DNA of 64,000 nucleotides from positions 1 through 64,000 of the forward strand of contig NZ_FMAF01000024.1 in the NCBI RefSeq assembly GCF_900094565.1, given 5' to 3'. This document shows, one piece after another, positions 43,442-52,101 of the stretch. The DNA is from Martinezella lusitana. GTDB taxonomy: Bacteria > Pseudomonadota > Alphaproteobacteria > Rhizobiales > Rhizobiaceae. Position 1 is the first letter of the stretch; each line of letters opens with the position of its first letter. The translations under genes were made by a program, and so were the position numbers. Below the pieces are notes generated by a model. The model made no database searches and was not told the DNA's origin. It was given only the letters and a program-made list of their open reading frames with translations.

Positions 43442-46168
43442 ATGACCGACAATCAAGACGACAAGACGCTGAGTGTTTCGGGTAAGAAGACCCTCACCCT
43501 GAAGCCTTCAGGCGTAAACCAGGGCACCGTGCGCCAGGACATGGGCCGCGGTCGCACCAAGGCGGTCGTGGTTGAGACCCGCAAGCGCCGCCCCCTACGC
43601 CCCGAAGACGAAAAGCCGATCGTGGCTTCGACGACGGCTGCCGCAACGCCATCCGTGACGCGCGTCGCGGAACCGACCCCGCAGCCGCCGCGCCCGCCGC
43701 AGCCAGCTCCGCGCATTCATCAGCCCGGTGGCCAGCAACAGCGGCAGGGACAGCCCAACCAGAGCTATCAGCAGCGGCCGCAGCAGGAACGCTCGTCGCG
43801 ACCGGTGGTTCTGAACCATCTGTCTGCCGATGAAATGGACGCGCGCCGTCGCGCACTCGCCGACGCCCAGGCCCGCGATGCCGCAGACGCCGTCCGCCGT
43901 GCCGAGGAAGAAGCGCGCCGCGCCGAAGAGGAAGCCGCCCGTCGCATCGTGGAGCAGGCCGAAGCCGCCCGCCGCGCCGAAGAAGAGGCTGCCCGTGCCG
44001 TAGAGGCAAAGGTCGAAACGCCCGCACCGGTGGAAGCACCGAAGCCGGACGTGCAGGCGGCCGCGGCCCCTGTCGTTGCTCGTCGCCCGGATGCGGCTCC
44101 GCAGCCGGCGCGCCCCGGCGCCCTGCCCGTCGAAGCACCGGCCAACCGTCGTCGGGTCAATGAAGAAGAAACCGATCGCGGCCCGCCGCGTGGTGGCCCT
44201 CCGGCGCGCGGCAAGGTCACGCGTCCCGAGCCGGCAAAGCCGGTCACTACGCGTCCGAAGACCGACGAAGAACGTCGTCGCGGCAAGCTGACGGTAACGA
44301 CGGCCAATGTCGACGAAGACGGCAGCGCTCGCGGCCGCTCGCTTTCGGCCATGCGCCGCCGCCAGGAAAAGTTCCGCCGCAGCCAGATGCAGGAAACGCG
44401 CGAAAAGATTTCGCGTGAAGTCGTGCTGCCGGAAACCATCACCATCCAGGAGCTGTCGCAGCGCATGTCCGAACGCGCCGTCGACGTCATCAAGTTCCTG
44501 ATGAAGGAAGGCCAGATGCTGAAGCCGGGTGACGTCATCGACGCCGATCTGGCCGAGCTGATCGCCAACGAATTCGGCCATACGGTCAAGCGCGTTTCAG
44601 AATCCGACGTCGAACACGGCATCTTCAACGTTGCCGACGAAGACGGCGAACTGGTTTCCCGTCCGCCTGTCGTTACCATCATGGGTCACGTCGACCACGG
44701 CAAGACCTCGCTGCTCGACGCCATCCGCCACGCCAACGTGGTGGCCGGCGAAGCTGGCGGCATCACCCAGCATATCGGTGCCTATCAGGTCGAGCAGAAC
44801 GGCCAGAAGATCACCTTCATCGATACCCCTGGCCACGCCGCCTTCACGGCAATGCGTGCTCGCGGCGCCCAAGCGACCGACATCGCTATCCTGGTCGTTG
44901 CGGCTGACGATAGCGTGATGCCGCAGACGATCGAATCGATCAACCACGCCAAGGCGGCGGGTGTTCCGATCATCGTGGCGATCAACAAGATCGACAAGCA
45001 CGAAGCCAACCCGCAGAAGGTTCGCACCGAACTGCTGCAGCATGAAGTCTTCGTCGAATCCATGGGCGGTGAAGTGCTCGACGTGGAAGTCTCCGCGAAG
45101 AACCGCACCAACCTCGACAAGCTGCTGGAAGCCGTGCTGCTGCAGGCGGAAATCCTTGATCTCAAGGCCAATCCGAACCGCACGGCCGAAGGCACGGTCA
45201 TCGAAGCCCAGCTCGATCGCGGCCGCGGCTCCGTTGCGACAGTGCTCATTCAGAAGGGCACGTTGCGCCCCGGCCAGATCGTCGTTGCCGGCGATCAGTG
45301 GGGTCGCGTACGCGCGCTGGTCAACGACAAGGGCGAGCATGTGAAGGAAGCCGGCCCGGCCATGCCGGTCGAGGTACTCGGTCTTTCCGGTGCTCCGCAG
45401 GCCGGCGACAAGTTCGCAGTCGTCGAAAACGAAAGCCGCGCCCGCGAAATCTCGGAATACCGCCAGCGTCTCACCCGCGACAAGGCGGCTGCCCGCCAGT
45501 CGGTCCAGCGCGGTTCGCTGGAACAGATGATGATGACGCTGCAGGCCACGGGCACCAAGGAGTTCCCGCTGGTCATCAAGGGCGACGTGCAGGGCTCGAT
45601 CGAAGCCATTGCCGGCGCGCTGGACAAGCTCGGCACCGACGAGGTTCGCGCCCGCATCGTCCATTCGGGCGTCGGCGGCGTGACCGAATCCGATATTTCG
45701 CTGGCCGGAGCTTCCGACGCGGCGATCATCGGCTTCAACGTCCGCGCCAACTCGCAGGCTCGCACGCTCGCAGAGCGCGAAGGCATCGAAATCCGCTACT
45801 ACAACATCATCTACGATCTGGTGGATGACGTGAAGGCGGCGATGTCGGGCCTCTTGTCTCCGGAGCGCCGCGAAACCTTCCTCGGCAATGCCGAGATCCT
45901 CGAGGTGTTCAACATCACGAAGGTCGGCAAGGTCGCGGGTTGCCGCGTCACCGAAGGCAAGGTCGAACGTGGCGTCGGCGTCCGCCTGGTGCGCGACAAC
46001 GTCGTCATCCACGAGGGCAAGCTCAAGACGCTCAAGCGCTTCAAGGACGAAGTCTCCGAAGTCAACGTCGGCCAGGAATGCGGCATGGCCTTCGAAAACT
46101 ACGAAGACATCCGCGCGGGCGATACGATCGAATGCTTCCGCGTCGAGCACATCACGCGCACGCTGTAA
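43442..46168 (+). CDS. infB: Translation initiation factor IF-2
   Basis: GTPase that brings initiator tRNA to the 30S subunit. The N-terminal IF2_N motif is followed by a long low-complexity stretch rich in Pro, Gln, Arg, Ala and Glu (about 60-300). The G domain has G1 GHVDHGKTS (about 415-423), G3 DTPGHAAF, G4 NKID and the usual effector loop. Domains II, III and the C-terminal fMet-tRNA-binding domain (GVRLVRDNVVIHEGKLKTLKRFKDEV) follow. 908 aa. An alternative internal start giving a shorter IF-2 is possible but not evident. Terminator after the stop. Confidence 0.97.
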   Translation: MTDNQDDKTLSVSGKKTLTLKPSGVNQGTVRQDMGRGRTKAVVVETRKRRPLRPEDEKPIVASTTAAATPSVTRVAEPTPQPPRPPQPAPRIHQPGGQQQRQGQPNQSYQQRPQQERSSRPVVLNHLSADEMDARRRALADAQARDAADAVRRAEEEARRAEEEAARRIVEQAEAARRAEEEAARAVEAKVETPAPVEAPKPDVQAAAAPVVARRPDAAPQPARPGALPVEAPANRRRVNEEETDRGPPRGGPPARGKVTRPEPAKPVTTRPKTDEERRRGKLTVTTANVDEDGSARGRSLSAMRRRQEKFRRSQMQETREKISREVVLPETITIQELSQRMSERAVDVIKFLMKEGQMLKPGDVIDADLAELIANEFGHTVKRVSESDVEHGIFNVADEDGELVSRPPVVTIMGHVDHGKTSLLDAIRHANVVAGEAGGITQHIGAYQVEQNGQKITFIDTPGHAAFTAMRARGAQATDIAILVVAADDSVMPQTIESINHAKAAGVPIIVAINKIDKHEANPQKVRTELLQHEVFVESMGGEVLDVEVSAKNRTNLDKLLEAVLLQAEILDLKANPNRTAEGTVIEAQLDRGRGSVATVLIQKGTLRPGQIVVAGDQWGRVRALVNDKGEHVKEAGPAMPVEVLGLSGAPQAGDKFAVVENESRAREISEYRQRLTRDKAAARQSVQRGSLEQMMMTLQATGTKEFPLVIKGDVQGSIEAIAGALDKLGTDEVRARIVHSGVGGVTESDISLAGASDAAIIGFNVRANSQARTLAEREGIEIRYYNIIYDLVDDVKAAMSGLLSPERRETFLGNAEILEVFNITKVGKVAGCRVTEGKVERGVGVRLVRDNVVIHEGKLKTLKRFKDEVSEVNVGQECGMAFENYEDIRAGDTIECFRVEHITRTL

Positions 46169-46193
46169 GCGGCCTTCCTATTGGCTGGATATC

Positions 46194-46223
46194 AAAACCG
46201 CCGGTCATCGCCGGCGGTTTTTT
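46194..46223 (+). terminator. Intrinsic terminator after infB
   Basis: Stem AACCGCCGG / CCGGCGGTT with a 6-base loop and six T, 26 bases past the infB stop. It ends the rimP-nusA-ylxR-infB transcript. Confidence 0.9.
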
Positions 46224-46530
46224 ATTGGGTTCGAAGAGGCTGGAGAAAGGCGCGCCGCTCATGACGACAACGTCTGAAGACAACGATCGGATCGTCGTTT
46301 CCTACGTTCGTCAACCGGACGAGCATATCGCGGTCATGCGACAGGCGGGACGCCGTCTCGCGGTACGCCGCACCCCGAATGCTTACGACAGATGGGGCCC
46401 AGGATGCCGCATTCCAGCGGATTCTGGGCTTCTGGAAGGCAGAACAGGCCATCCAGCCTTGACCTTTGCGCCGGATCGAGTCATGTCACCCGCTTTATAG
46501 CGTCCAAGGGACGCTGCTAACGGAAAAACC
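46224..46530. other. Intergenic region between infB and rbfA
   Basis: About 300 bases. An open frame from ATG 46261 to 46500 (79 codons) has a loose GGAGAAAGG before it but no recognisable domain, and is rejected here as probably not coding. A promoter for rbfA-truB is expected. Confidence 0.4.
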
Positions 46531-46953
46531 ATGACCAGACCAACTTCTTCCGCGCCCTCGCAGCGTATGCTTCGCGTCGGCGAACAAGTGCGCGCCGCGA
46601 TCACGCAGGTCCTGCAGCGCGGCGAAGTGCGCGACGACCTGATCGAGCGCACCGTGATCTCCATTTCCGAAGTGCGCATGTCGCCGGACCTGAAGATCGC
46701 CACCGCCTATGTGACGCCGCTTGGCGTCGCCGACCACGACATCGTCATCGACACGCTCAATCGTCATTCGAAATACATCCGCGGCCGTCTCGGGCCGCTG
46801 CTTCGGCAGATGAAATACATGCCGGAAGTCCGCTTCCGCGACGATACCAGCTTCGACAACTACAAGAAGATCGATGCGCTGCTGCGCTCGCCGGAGGTCC
46901 AGCGCGATCTCAATGACGGCGATGCTGACACCGATACCGACAAAAACCGATAA
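46531..46953 (+). CDS. rbfA: Ribosome-binding factor A
   Basis: 30S maturation and cold-adaptation factor binding near helix 1 of 16S rRNA. KH-like fold: RMLRVGEQVRAAITQVLQRGEVRD, then VISISEVRMSPDLKIATAYVTPLG, and the late LRQMKYMPEVRFRDDTSFDNYKKIDALL block. 140 aa with a charged C-terminal tail. 12 bases upstream of truB, co-transcribed. Confidence 0.96.
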   Translation: MTRPTSSAPSQRMLRVGEQVRAAITQVLQRGEVRDDLIERTVISISEVRMSPDLKIATAYVTPLGVADHDIVIDTLNRHSKYIRGRLGPLLRQMKYMPEVRFRDDTSFDNYKKIDALLRSPEVQRDLNDGDADTDTDKNR

Positions 46954-46965
46954 CAGAGACAGAGA

Positions 46966-47898
46966 ATGTCCAAACCACGCAAGCCCAAGGGCCGCCCGAT
47001 TTCGGGCTGGCTCATCCTCGACAAGCCGGTGGATTTCGGCTCGACCGAGGCCGTTTCCAAGATCAAGTGGCTTTTCAAGGCGCAGAAGGCGGGCCATGCC
47101 GGCACGCTCGATCCGCTTGCCTCCGGCATGCTGCCGATCGCACTTGGCGACGCCACCAAGACGGTCCCCTACGTCATGGACGGCCGCAAGATCTATGAAT
47201 TCACCGTCACCTGGGGCGAAGAGCGCGCCACGGACGATCTCGAAGGCGAGGTGACGCAGACGTCAGACAAGCGCCCGGGCGAAGAAGACATCCGCGCGCT
47301 GCTGCCGCAATATACCGGTGTCATCAACCAGATCCCGCCGCAGTTCTCGGCCATCAAGATTGCCGGCGAACGCGCCTACGACCTCGCCCGCGACGGCGAG
47401 ACGGTCGAGATCCCCTCGCGCGAAGTGGAGATCTTCCGGCTGACGCTGCTTGCCTGCCCAGATGCCAATACGGCGCATTTCGAGGTGGAGTGCGGCAAGG
47501 GCACCTATGTCCGGGCGCTTGCCCGCGATTTCGGCCGCGATCTCGGCTGCCACGGCCATATTTCCAGCCTGCGCCGCAGTTTCGTCGCCCCCTTTGCGGA
47601 GGAGGCGATGGTGCCGCTCGCCAATCTGGTGGCGCTCGAAGCAATCGAGGATGCCGACGAGCGGCTGGCGGCCCTCGACGCGCTGCTGATCGACACGGCT
47701 GAAGCCCTGTCGTCGCTGCCGCACCTCGTCATCAACGACGATCAGGCGCACCGTTTGAAGATGGGCAATCCTATTCTGGTCCGCGGCCGCGATGCGCCGG
47801 TCGCCGAAACGGAGGCCTATGCCACCGCGCGCGGCAAGCTGATCGCCATCGGCGAGATCGGTGAGGGGGAATTCCGACCGAAGCGGGTGTTCGTGTAA
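46966..47898 (+). CDS. truB: tRNA pseudouridine-55 synthase
   Basis: Makes pseudouridine 55 in the T loop of tRNAs. The catalytic Asp lies in HAGTLDPLASGMLPIALGDATK (about 44-65). The SAIKIAGERAYDLAR block and the GTYVRALARDFGRDLGCHGHISSLRRS block follow, then a C-terminal PUA-like region (INDDQAHRLKMGNPI). 310 aa. In an rbfA-truB unit that leads to rpsO. Confidence 0.96.
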   Translation: MSKPRKPKGRPISGWLILDKPVDFGSTEAVSKIKWLFKAQKAGHAGTLDPLASGMLPIALGDATKTVPYVMDGRKIYEFTVTWGEERATDDLEGEVTQTSDKRPGEEDIRALLPQYTGVINQIPPQFSAIKIAGERAYDLARDGETVEIPSREVEIFRLTLLACPDANTAHFEVECGKGTYVRALARDFGRDLGCHGHISSLRRSFVAPFAEEAMVPLANLVALEAIEDADERLAALDALLIDTAEALSSLPHLVINDDQAHRLKMGNPILVRGRDAPVAETEAYATARGKLIAIGEIGEGEFRPKRVFV

Positions 47899-47904
47899 GC
47901 GCCG

Positions 47905-47926
47905 CCTTCTCCCGGCCGGGAGAAGG
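47905..47926. repeat. Perfect 22-base palindrome between truB and rpsO
   Basis: CCTTCTCCCGGCCGGGAGAAGG, followed by five A. It is related in sequence to the palindromic cores at 30.05 kb. It has no T run on the plus strand and is not a standard terminator. Confidence 0.65.
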
Positions 47927-48070
47927 AAAAATCGCGGCTCTTCCCTTTGCATGTCAAATGGTCTATAGGCAGCGCCAGCATCGGGCATGCCTGATTGCAT
48001 TCGCGGCCAATGCTGGACGACATCCCGGCTTTTGGCGACTTTAATTTCCTCTCATAGAAAGGACTATCCG

Positions 48071-48340
48071 ATGTCGATCACTGCTGAGCGCAAGGCTGCG
48101 CTGATCAAGGAATATGCGACCGTCGAAGGCGACACCGGTTCTCCGGAAGTCCAGGTTGCTATCCTGACCGAGCGCATCAACAATCTCACAGGCCACTTCA
48201 AGGACCACAAGAAGGACAACCACTCCCGTCGTGGACTCCTGACGATGGTTTCCAGCCGGCGCTCGCTTCTTGACTATCTCAAGAAGAAGGACGAAGGCCG
48301 TTATACCAAGCTGATCACCAGCCTCGGTATCCGTCGCTAA
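48071..48340 (+). CDS. rpsO: 30S ribosomal protein S15
   Basis: Primary binding protein of the 16S rRNA central domain. 89 aa, exactly the usual length, with the family blocks TGSPEVQVAILTERINNLTGHFKDHKKDNHSRRGLL and SRRSLLDYLKKKDEGRYTKLITSLGIRR. Followed by a stable hairpin and then pnp, the classic rpsO-pnp order. Confidence 0.98.
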   Translation: MSITAERKAALIKEYATVEGDTGSPEVQVAILTERINNLTGHFKDHKKDNHSRRGLLTMVSSRRSLLDYLKKKDEGRYTKLITSLGIRR

Positions 48341-48348
48341 TCGAATTT

Positions 48349-48378
48349 CCGGCGGGCGTTCTCCTGAACGTCCGCCGG
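48349..48378 (+). promoter_or_regulatory. Long hairpin between rpsO and pnp, probable RNase processing site
   Basis: A 13-base stem (CCGGCGGGCGTTC / GAACGTCCGCCGG, one G-U pair) with a TCCT loop starts 9 bases after rpsO. There is no T run, so it is unlikely to be a simple terminator. In E. coli a hairpin between these genes is cut by RNase III and underlies PNPase autoregulation; the same role here is inference. Confidence 0.6.
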
Positions 48379-48665
48379 ATGCTTATGAAGGGTATGAACC
48401 CTTGAGACGAGTTTCCCTAGCGCCTTGTGTTTGCGCGATGTGAAACCGCCGGCAGGCCGGATGGGCCGGTCCTGCCAACAACAACCGTTGACCTGTCATG
48501 GGGCAGGATTGCCGGATGCTTTCAGCCGAGGCTTCGCGCTTCGGCCGATCTTCGAAAGCCTCTCGTTGTCTTGCCCGTGATGCGTCACATTTCGTGCGGT
48601 CGAAGATGCACCTTGCCGAACTCATTGGCGACGGCGCCTTTTCCCGCACAATGCAAGGACAAGAT
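48379..48665. other. pnp leader region
   Basis: About 290 bases before pnp. An in-frame open extension from 48498 lacks family similarity and is not part of PNPase. It contains the pnp ribosome binding site AAGGA and probably leader structures for control of pnp. Confidence 0.45.
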
Positions 48666-50804
48666 ATGTTCGATATCCATACCGTCGAAATCGAGTGGGC
48701 CGGTCGCCCGCTGAAGCTCGAAACCGGCAAGATCGCCCGCCAGGCCGATGGCGCTGTCATGGCAACCTACGGCGAGACCGTGGTACTTGCCACCGTCGTT
48801 TCCGCCAAGTCGCCGAAGCCAGGCCAGGATTTCTTCCCGCTCACCGTCAACTACCAGGAAAAGACCTACGCAGCCGGCAAGATCCCCGGCGGCTACTTCA
48901 AGCGCGAAGGACGTCCGAGCGAAAACGAAACCCTCGTTTCCCGCCTGATCGACCGCCCGATCCGCCCGCTCTTCCCGGAAGGCTACAAGAACGACACGCA
49001 GGTCGTCGTCACCGTCATCCAGCATGATCTCGAAAACAATCCCGACATCCTGTCGATGGTTGCCACTTCGGCAGCGCTCACGCTCTCCGGCGTTCCGTTC
49101 ATGGGCCCGGTCGGCGGCGCCCGCGTCGGTTACATCAACGGCGAATACGTGCTCAACCCGCATCTCGACGAGATGGACGAATCGAGCCTCGACCTCGTCG
49201 TCGCCGGCACGCAGGACGCCGTTCTGATGGTTGAGTCGGAAGCCAAGGAATTGCCCGAGGACGTCATGCTCGGCGCCGTCATGTTCGGCCATCGCGGCTT
49301 CCAGCCCGTCATCGACGCGATCATCAAGCTCGCTGAAGTCGCGGCCAAGGAACCGCGCGATTTCACGCCGGAAGATCACTCCGAACTCGAAGCCGAAATG
49401 CTCGGCATCGCCGAAGCCGAGCTGCGCACCGCCTACAAGAACACGCAGAAGGCTGAGCGCTACGCTGCCGTCGACGTCGTCAAGACCAAGGTCAAGGCAC
49501 ACTTCTTCCCGGAAGGCGTCGAGCCGAAGTATTCGGCCGAAGTCATCGGCGCCGTCTTCAAGCACCTGCAGGCCAAGATCGTTCGCTGGAACATCCTCGA
49601 CACGTCGAGCCGTATCGACGGCCGCGACCTGTCGACCGTTCGCCCGATCGTTTCGGAAGTCGGCCTCCTGCCGCGCACGCACGGTTCGGCGCTGTTTACC
49701 CGCGGTGAAACGCAGGCAATCGTCGTCGCCACGCTCGGCACCGGCGAAGACGAACAGTACGTCGACAGCCTGACGGGCATGTACAAGGAGCGCTTCCTGC
49801 TCCATTACAACTTCCCCCCCTACTCGGTTGGCGAAACCGGCCGCATGGGTTCCCCGGGTCGTCGCGAAATCGGTCACGGCAAGCTCGCCTGGCGCGCTAT
49901 CCGCCCGATGCTGCCGACGGTCGAACAGTTCCCCTACACTCTGCGCGTCGTCTCCGAGATCACCGAGTCGAACGGCTCGTCCTCGATGGCAACGGTTTGC
50001 GGCACCTCGCTCGCTCTGATGGACGCCGGCGTTCCGCTGGCCAAGCCGGTTGCCGGCATCGCCATGGGTCTGATCCTGGAAGGCGATCGTTTCGCCGTTC
50101 TCTCCGACATTCTCGGTGACGAAGACCACCTCGGCGACATGGACTTCAAGGTCGCCGGCACGGCCGACGGCATCACCTCGCTGCAGATGGACATCAAGAT
50201 CGCCGGCATCACCGAAGAGATCATGAAGGTCGCTCTCGGCCAGGCACAGGGCGGTCGCACCCACATCCTCGGCGAAATGTCCAAGGCAATCACCGAAAGC
50301 CGCGGCCAGCTCGGCGAATTCGCACCGCGCATCGAAGTCATGAACATCCCGGTCGACAAGATCCGTGAAGTCATCGGCTCGGGCGGCAAGGTCATCCGCG
50401 AAATCGTCGAAAAGACCGGCGCGAAGATCAACATCGAAGACGACGGCACCGTCAAGATCGCCTCGTCCTCCGGCAAGGAGATCGAAGCGGCCCGCAAGTG
50501 GATCCACTCGATCGTCGCCGAGCCGGAAGTCGGCCAGATCTACGAAGGTACGGTTGTCAAGACCGCCGACTTCGGCGCCTTCGTCAACTTCTTCGGCGCC
50601 CGTGACGGCCTCGTACACATCTCGCAGCTCGCTTCCGAGCGCGTTGCGAAGACGCAGGACGTCGTCAAGGAAGGCGACAAGGTCTGGGTCAAGCTGCTCG
50701 GCTTCGACGAGCGCGGCAAGGTCCGCCTTTCCATGAAGGTCGTCGATCAGGCGACCGGCCAGGAACTCGCCGCCGACAAGAAGAAGGATGATGCGGCCGA
50801 ATAA
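48666..50804 (+). CDS. pnp: Polyribonucleotide nucleotidyltransferase (PNPase)
   Basis: Phosphorolytic 3'-5' exoribonuclease of RNA decay. Two RNase PH-like domains (about 10-220 and 310-540; the second has the RREIGHGKLAWRAI catalytic block), a helical linker, a KH domain (about 553-615: VDKIREVIGSGGKVIREIVEKTGAKINIEDDG) and an S1 domain (about 620-690: IYEGTVVKTADFGAFVNF). ATG 48666 gives 712 aa, the expected length. Terminator at 50828. Confidence 0.97.
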   Translation: MFDIHTVEIEWAGRPLKLETGKIARQADGAVMATYGETVVLATVVSAKSPKPGQDFFPLTVNYQEKTYAAGKIPGGYFKREGRPSENETLVSRLIDRPIRPLFPEGYKNDTQVVVTVIQHDLENNPDILSMVATSAALTLSGVPFMGPVGGARVGYINGEYVLNPHLDEMDESSLDLVVAGTQDAVLMVESEAKELPEDVMLGAVMFGHRGFQPVIDAIIKLAEVAAKEPRDFTPEDHSELEAEMLGIAEAELRTAYKNTQKAERYAAVDVVKTKVKAHFFPEGVEPKYSAEVIGAVFKHLQAKIVRWNILDTSSRIDGRDLSTVRPIVSEVGLLPRTHGSALFTRGETQAIVVATLGTGEDEQYVDSLTGMYKERFLLHYNFPPYSVGETGRMGSPGRREIGHGKLAWRAIRPMLPTVEQFPYTLRVVSEITESNGSSSMATVCGTSLALMDAGVPLAKPVAGIAMGLILEGDRFAVLSDILGDEDHLGDMDFKVAGTADGITSLQMDIKIAGITEEIMKVALGQAQGGRTHILGEMSKAITESRGQLGEFAPRIEVMNIPVDKIREVIGSGGKVIREIVEKTGAKINIEDDGTVKIASSSGKEIEAARKWIHSIVAEPEVGQIYEGTVVKTADFGAFVNFFGARDGLVHISQLASERVAKTQDVVKEGDKVWVKLLGFDERGKVRLSMKVVDQATGQELAADKKKDDAAE

Positions 50805-50827
50805 GCCGCGCCTTCATTCACGTTCCG

Positions 50828-50857
50828 GGGCGCGGAATTCGTTTCCGCGCCCTTTTT
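50828..50857 (+). terminator. Intrinsic terminator after pnp
   Basis: Stem GGGCGCGGAA / TTCCGCGCCC with a 5-base loop and five T, 23 bases past the pnp stop. Confidence 0.9.
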
Positions 50858-50905
50858 ATATTATTGCTGTCGGCTTGGCCCGCTTTCGCTGAAACTATGT
50901 GCCCG

Positions 50906-50961
50906 GCCCCTCACCCTAGCCCTCTCCCCGCCTATGCGGGGAGAGGGCTAGGGTGAGGGGC
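50906..50961. repeat. Perfect 26-base-arm palindromic element
   Basis: GCCCCTCACCCTAGCCCTCT and six further bases on the left are mirrored exactly by the right arm, with a 4-base CTAT loop. It shares its core with the element at 30135-30171, indicating a dispersed family. It sits between the pnp terminator and the methyltransferase gene. Confidence 0.85.
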
Positions 50962-51030
50962 AAGCATGGAATACGACGATGGCGCACATATCCGACAATC
51001 GAAACCCATTCCCATGACGAGATAACGCCT

Positions 51031-52047
51031 ATGAGCCGCGACGCCCTGAAGACCCTGTTTCATCCCTTTGCCTCTGGCACCATTGACGCGCCCGGCGAGG
51101 GCAAGCGGATCCTTTTTCTCGCAGCAGAGGCGGGCTTTTCGCTGCCGGACGGATTTACCGCGGAACTTTCGGCCGTTCAGGGCTTCCGCCCCTTCTATCG
51201 CCAGCTGCAGGCGCAGCGGATCAACGTGACGCCGGAGATCGAGGGCGGCGACTATGACGGCGCGCTGGTCCTTTGCGGCAAGCACAAGGGCGAAAACGAA
51301 GACCATATCGCCGAAGCGCTGTCGCGCGTTAGCGAAGGTGGCCTCATCGTGGTCGCCGGCGGCAAGGAAGACGGCATTCAGCCGCTGCGCAAGCGCATGG
51401 AGGGCTTCGGCCTCGCGGTCGAGTACATGCCGAAATATCACGGTGTCGCCTTCTGGTTCGCGCGCCCCGCTGACATCAAGGTGATGACGGCGCAGCTTGG
51501 CAAGCCAGCTACACGCGTCGACGACCGTTTCACCACAACGCCTGGCATGTTCTCCCATGACCGGATCGACGCCGGCTCGGAACTGCTCGCCTCGCGCCTG
51601 CCGACCGACTTTACCGGCGATGCCGCCGATTTCGGGGCCGGCTGGGGTTATCTTTCCGTGGAACTTGCGACGAAGTCGCCAAGAATCGCCCGTATCGACC
51701 TCTATGAGGCCCATTACGGCGCGCTGGAGGCTGCACGCGCCAATCTGCTGGCCAATTGCCCGAAGGTCGCCCAGCGCTTCTTCTGGCACGATCTGGCGAG
51801 CGAGCCGGTCAAGGACAAGTACGACCTGATCATCATGAACCCGCCCTTCCATGAAGGCCACGCCGCCGAACCTTCGCTCGGCCAGGCGATGATCAAGACT
51901 GCCGCCGCCTCCCTGCGCAGCGGCGGCCGCCTGATGCTGGTCGCCAATCGCGGCCTGCCCTATGAGCCGGTGCTGGCGGAAAGCTTCAAGGAGCATGGCG
52001 AAACCTGCCGCAATGCCCGCTTCAAGGTGCTCTGGGCGAAGAAATAA
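51031..52047 (+). CDS. Class I SAM-dependent methyltransferase, RsmC/RlmG-like
   Basis: Probable rRNA guanine-N2 methyltransferase. An N-terminal degenerate methyltransferase domain (about 1-165) is followed by the catalytic domain with SAM motif I DFGAGWGYLSVELA (about 197-210) and the NPPFHEGHA motif (about 270-278), which marks N2-guanine or N6-adenine methylation. The overall plan matches RsmC (16S m2G1207) and RlmG. ATG 51031 starts the family match; the frame is open to 50953 through the palindrome. 338 aa. Confidence 0.85.
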   Translation: MSRDALKTLFHPFASGTIDAPGEGKRILFLAAEAGFSLPDGFTAELSAVQGFRPFYRQLQAQRINVTPEIEGGDYDGALVLCGKHKGENEDHIAEALSRVSEGGLIVVAGGKEDGIQPLRKRMEGFGLAVEYMPKYHGVAFWFARPADIKVMTAQLGKPATRVDDRFTTTPGMFSHDRIDAGSELLASRLPTDFTGDAADFGAGWGYLSVELATKSPRIARIDLYEAHYGALEAARANLLANCPKVAQRFFWHDLASEPVKDKYDLIIMNPPFHEGHAAEPSLGQAMIKTAAASLRSGGRLMLVANRGLPYEPVLAESFKEHGETCRNARFKVLWAKK

Positions 52048-52101
52048 GCAAAGCAGAGGCGGTCATTGGCCGCCTTTTTTTGTTTCTGCAAGTATATCGG
52101 C

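Noticed and set aside
46261..46500. 79-codon open frame between infB and rbfA
   Set aside because: It has a loose ribosome binding site only, no recognisable domain, and lies in a normal intergenic spacer after a terminator. Composition gives no clear coding signal.
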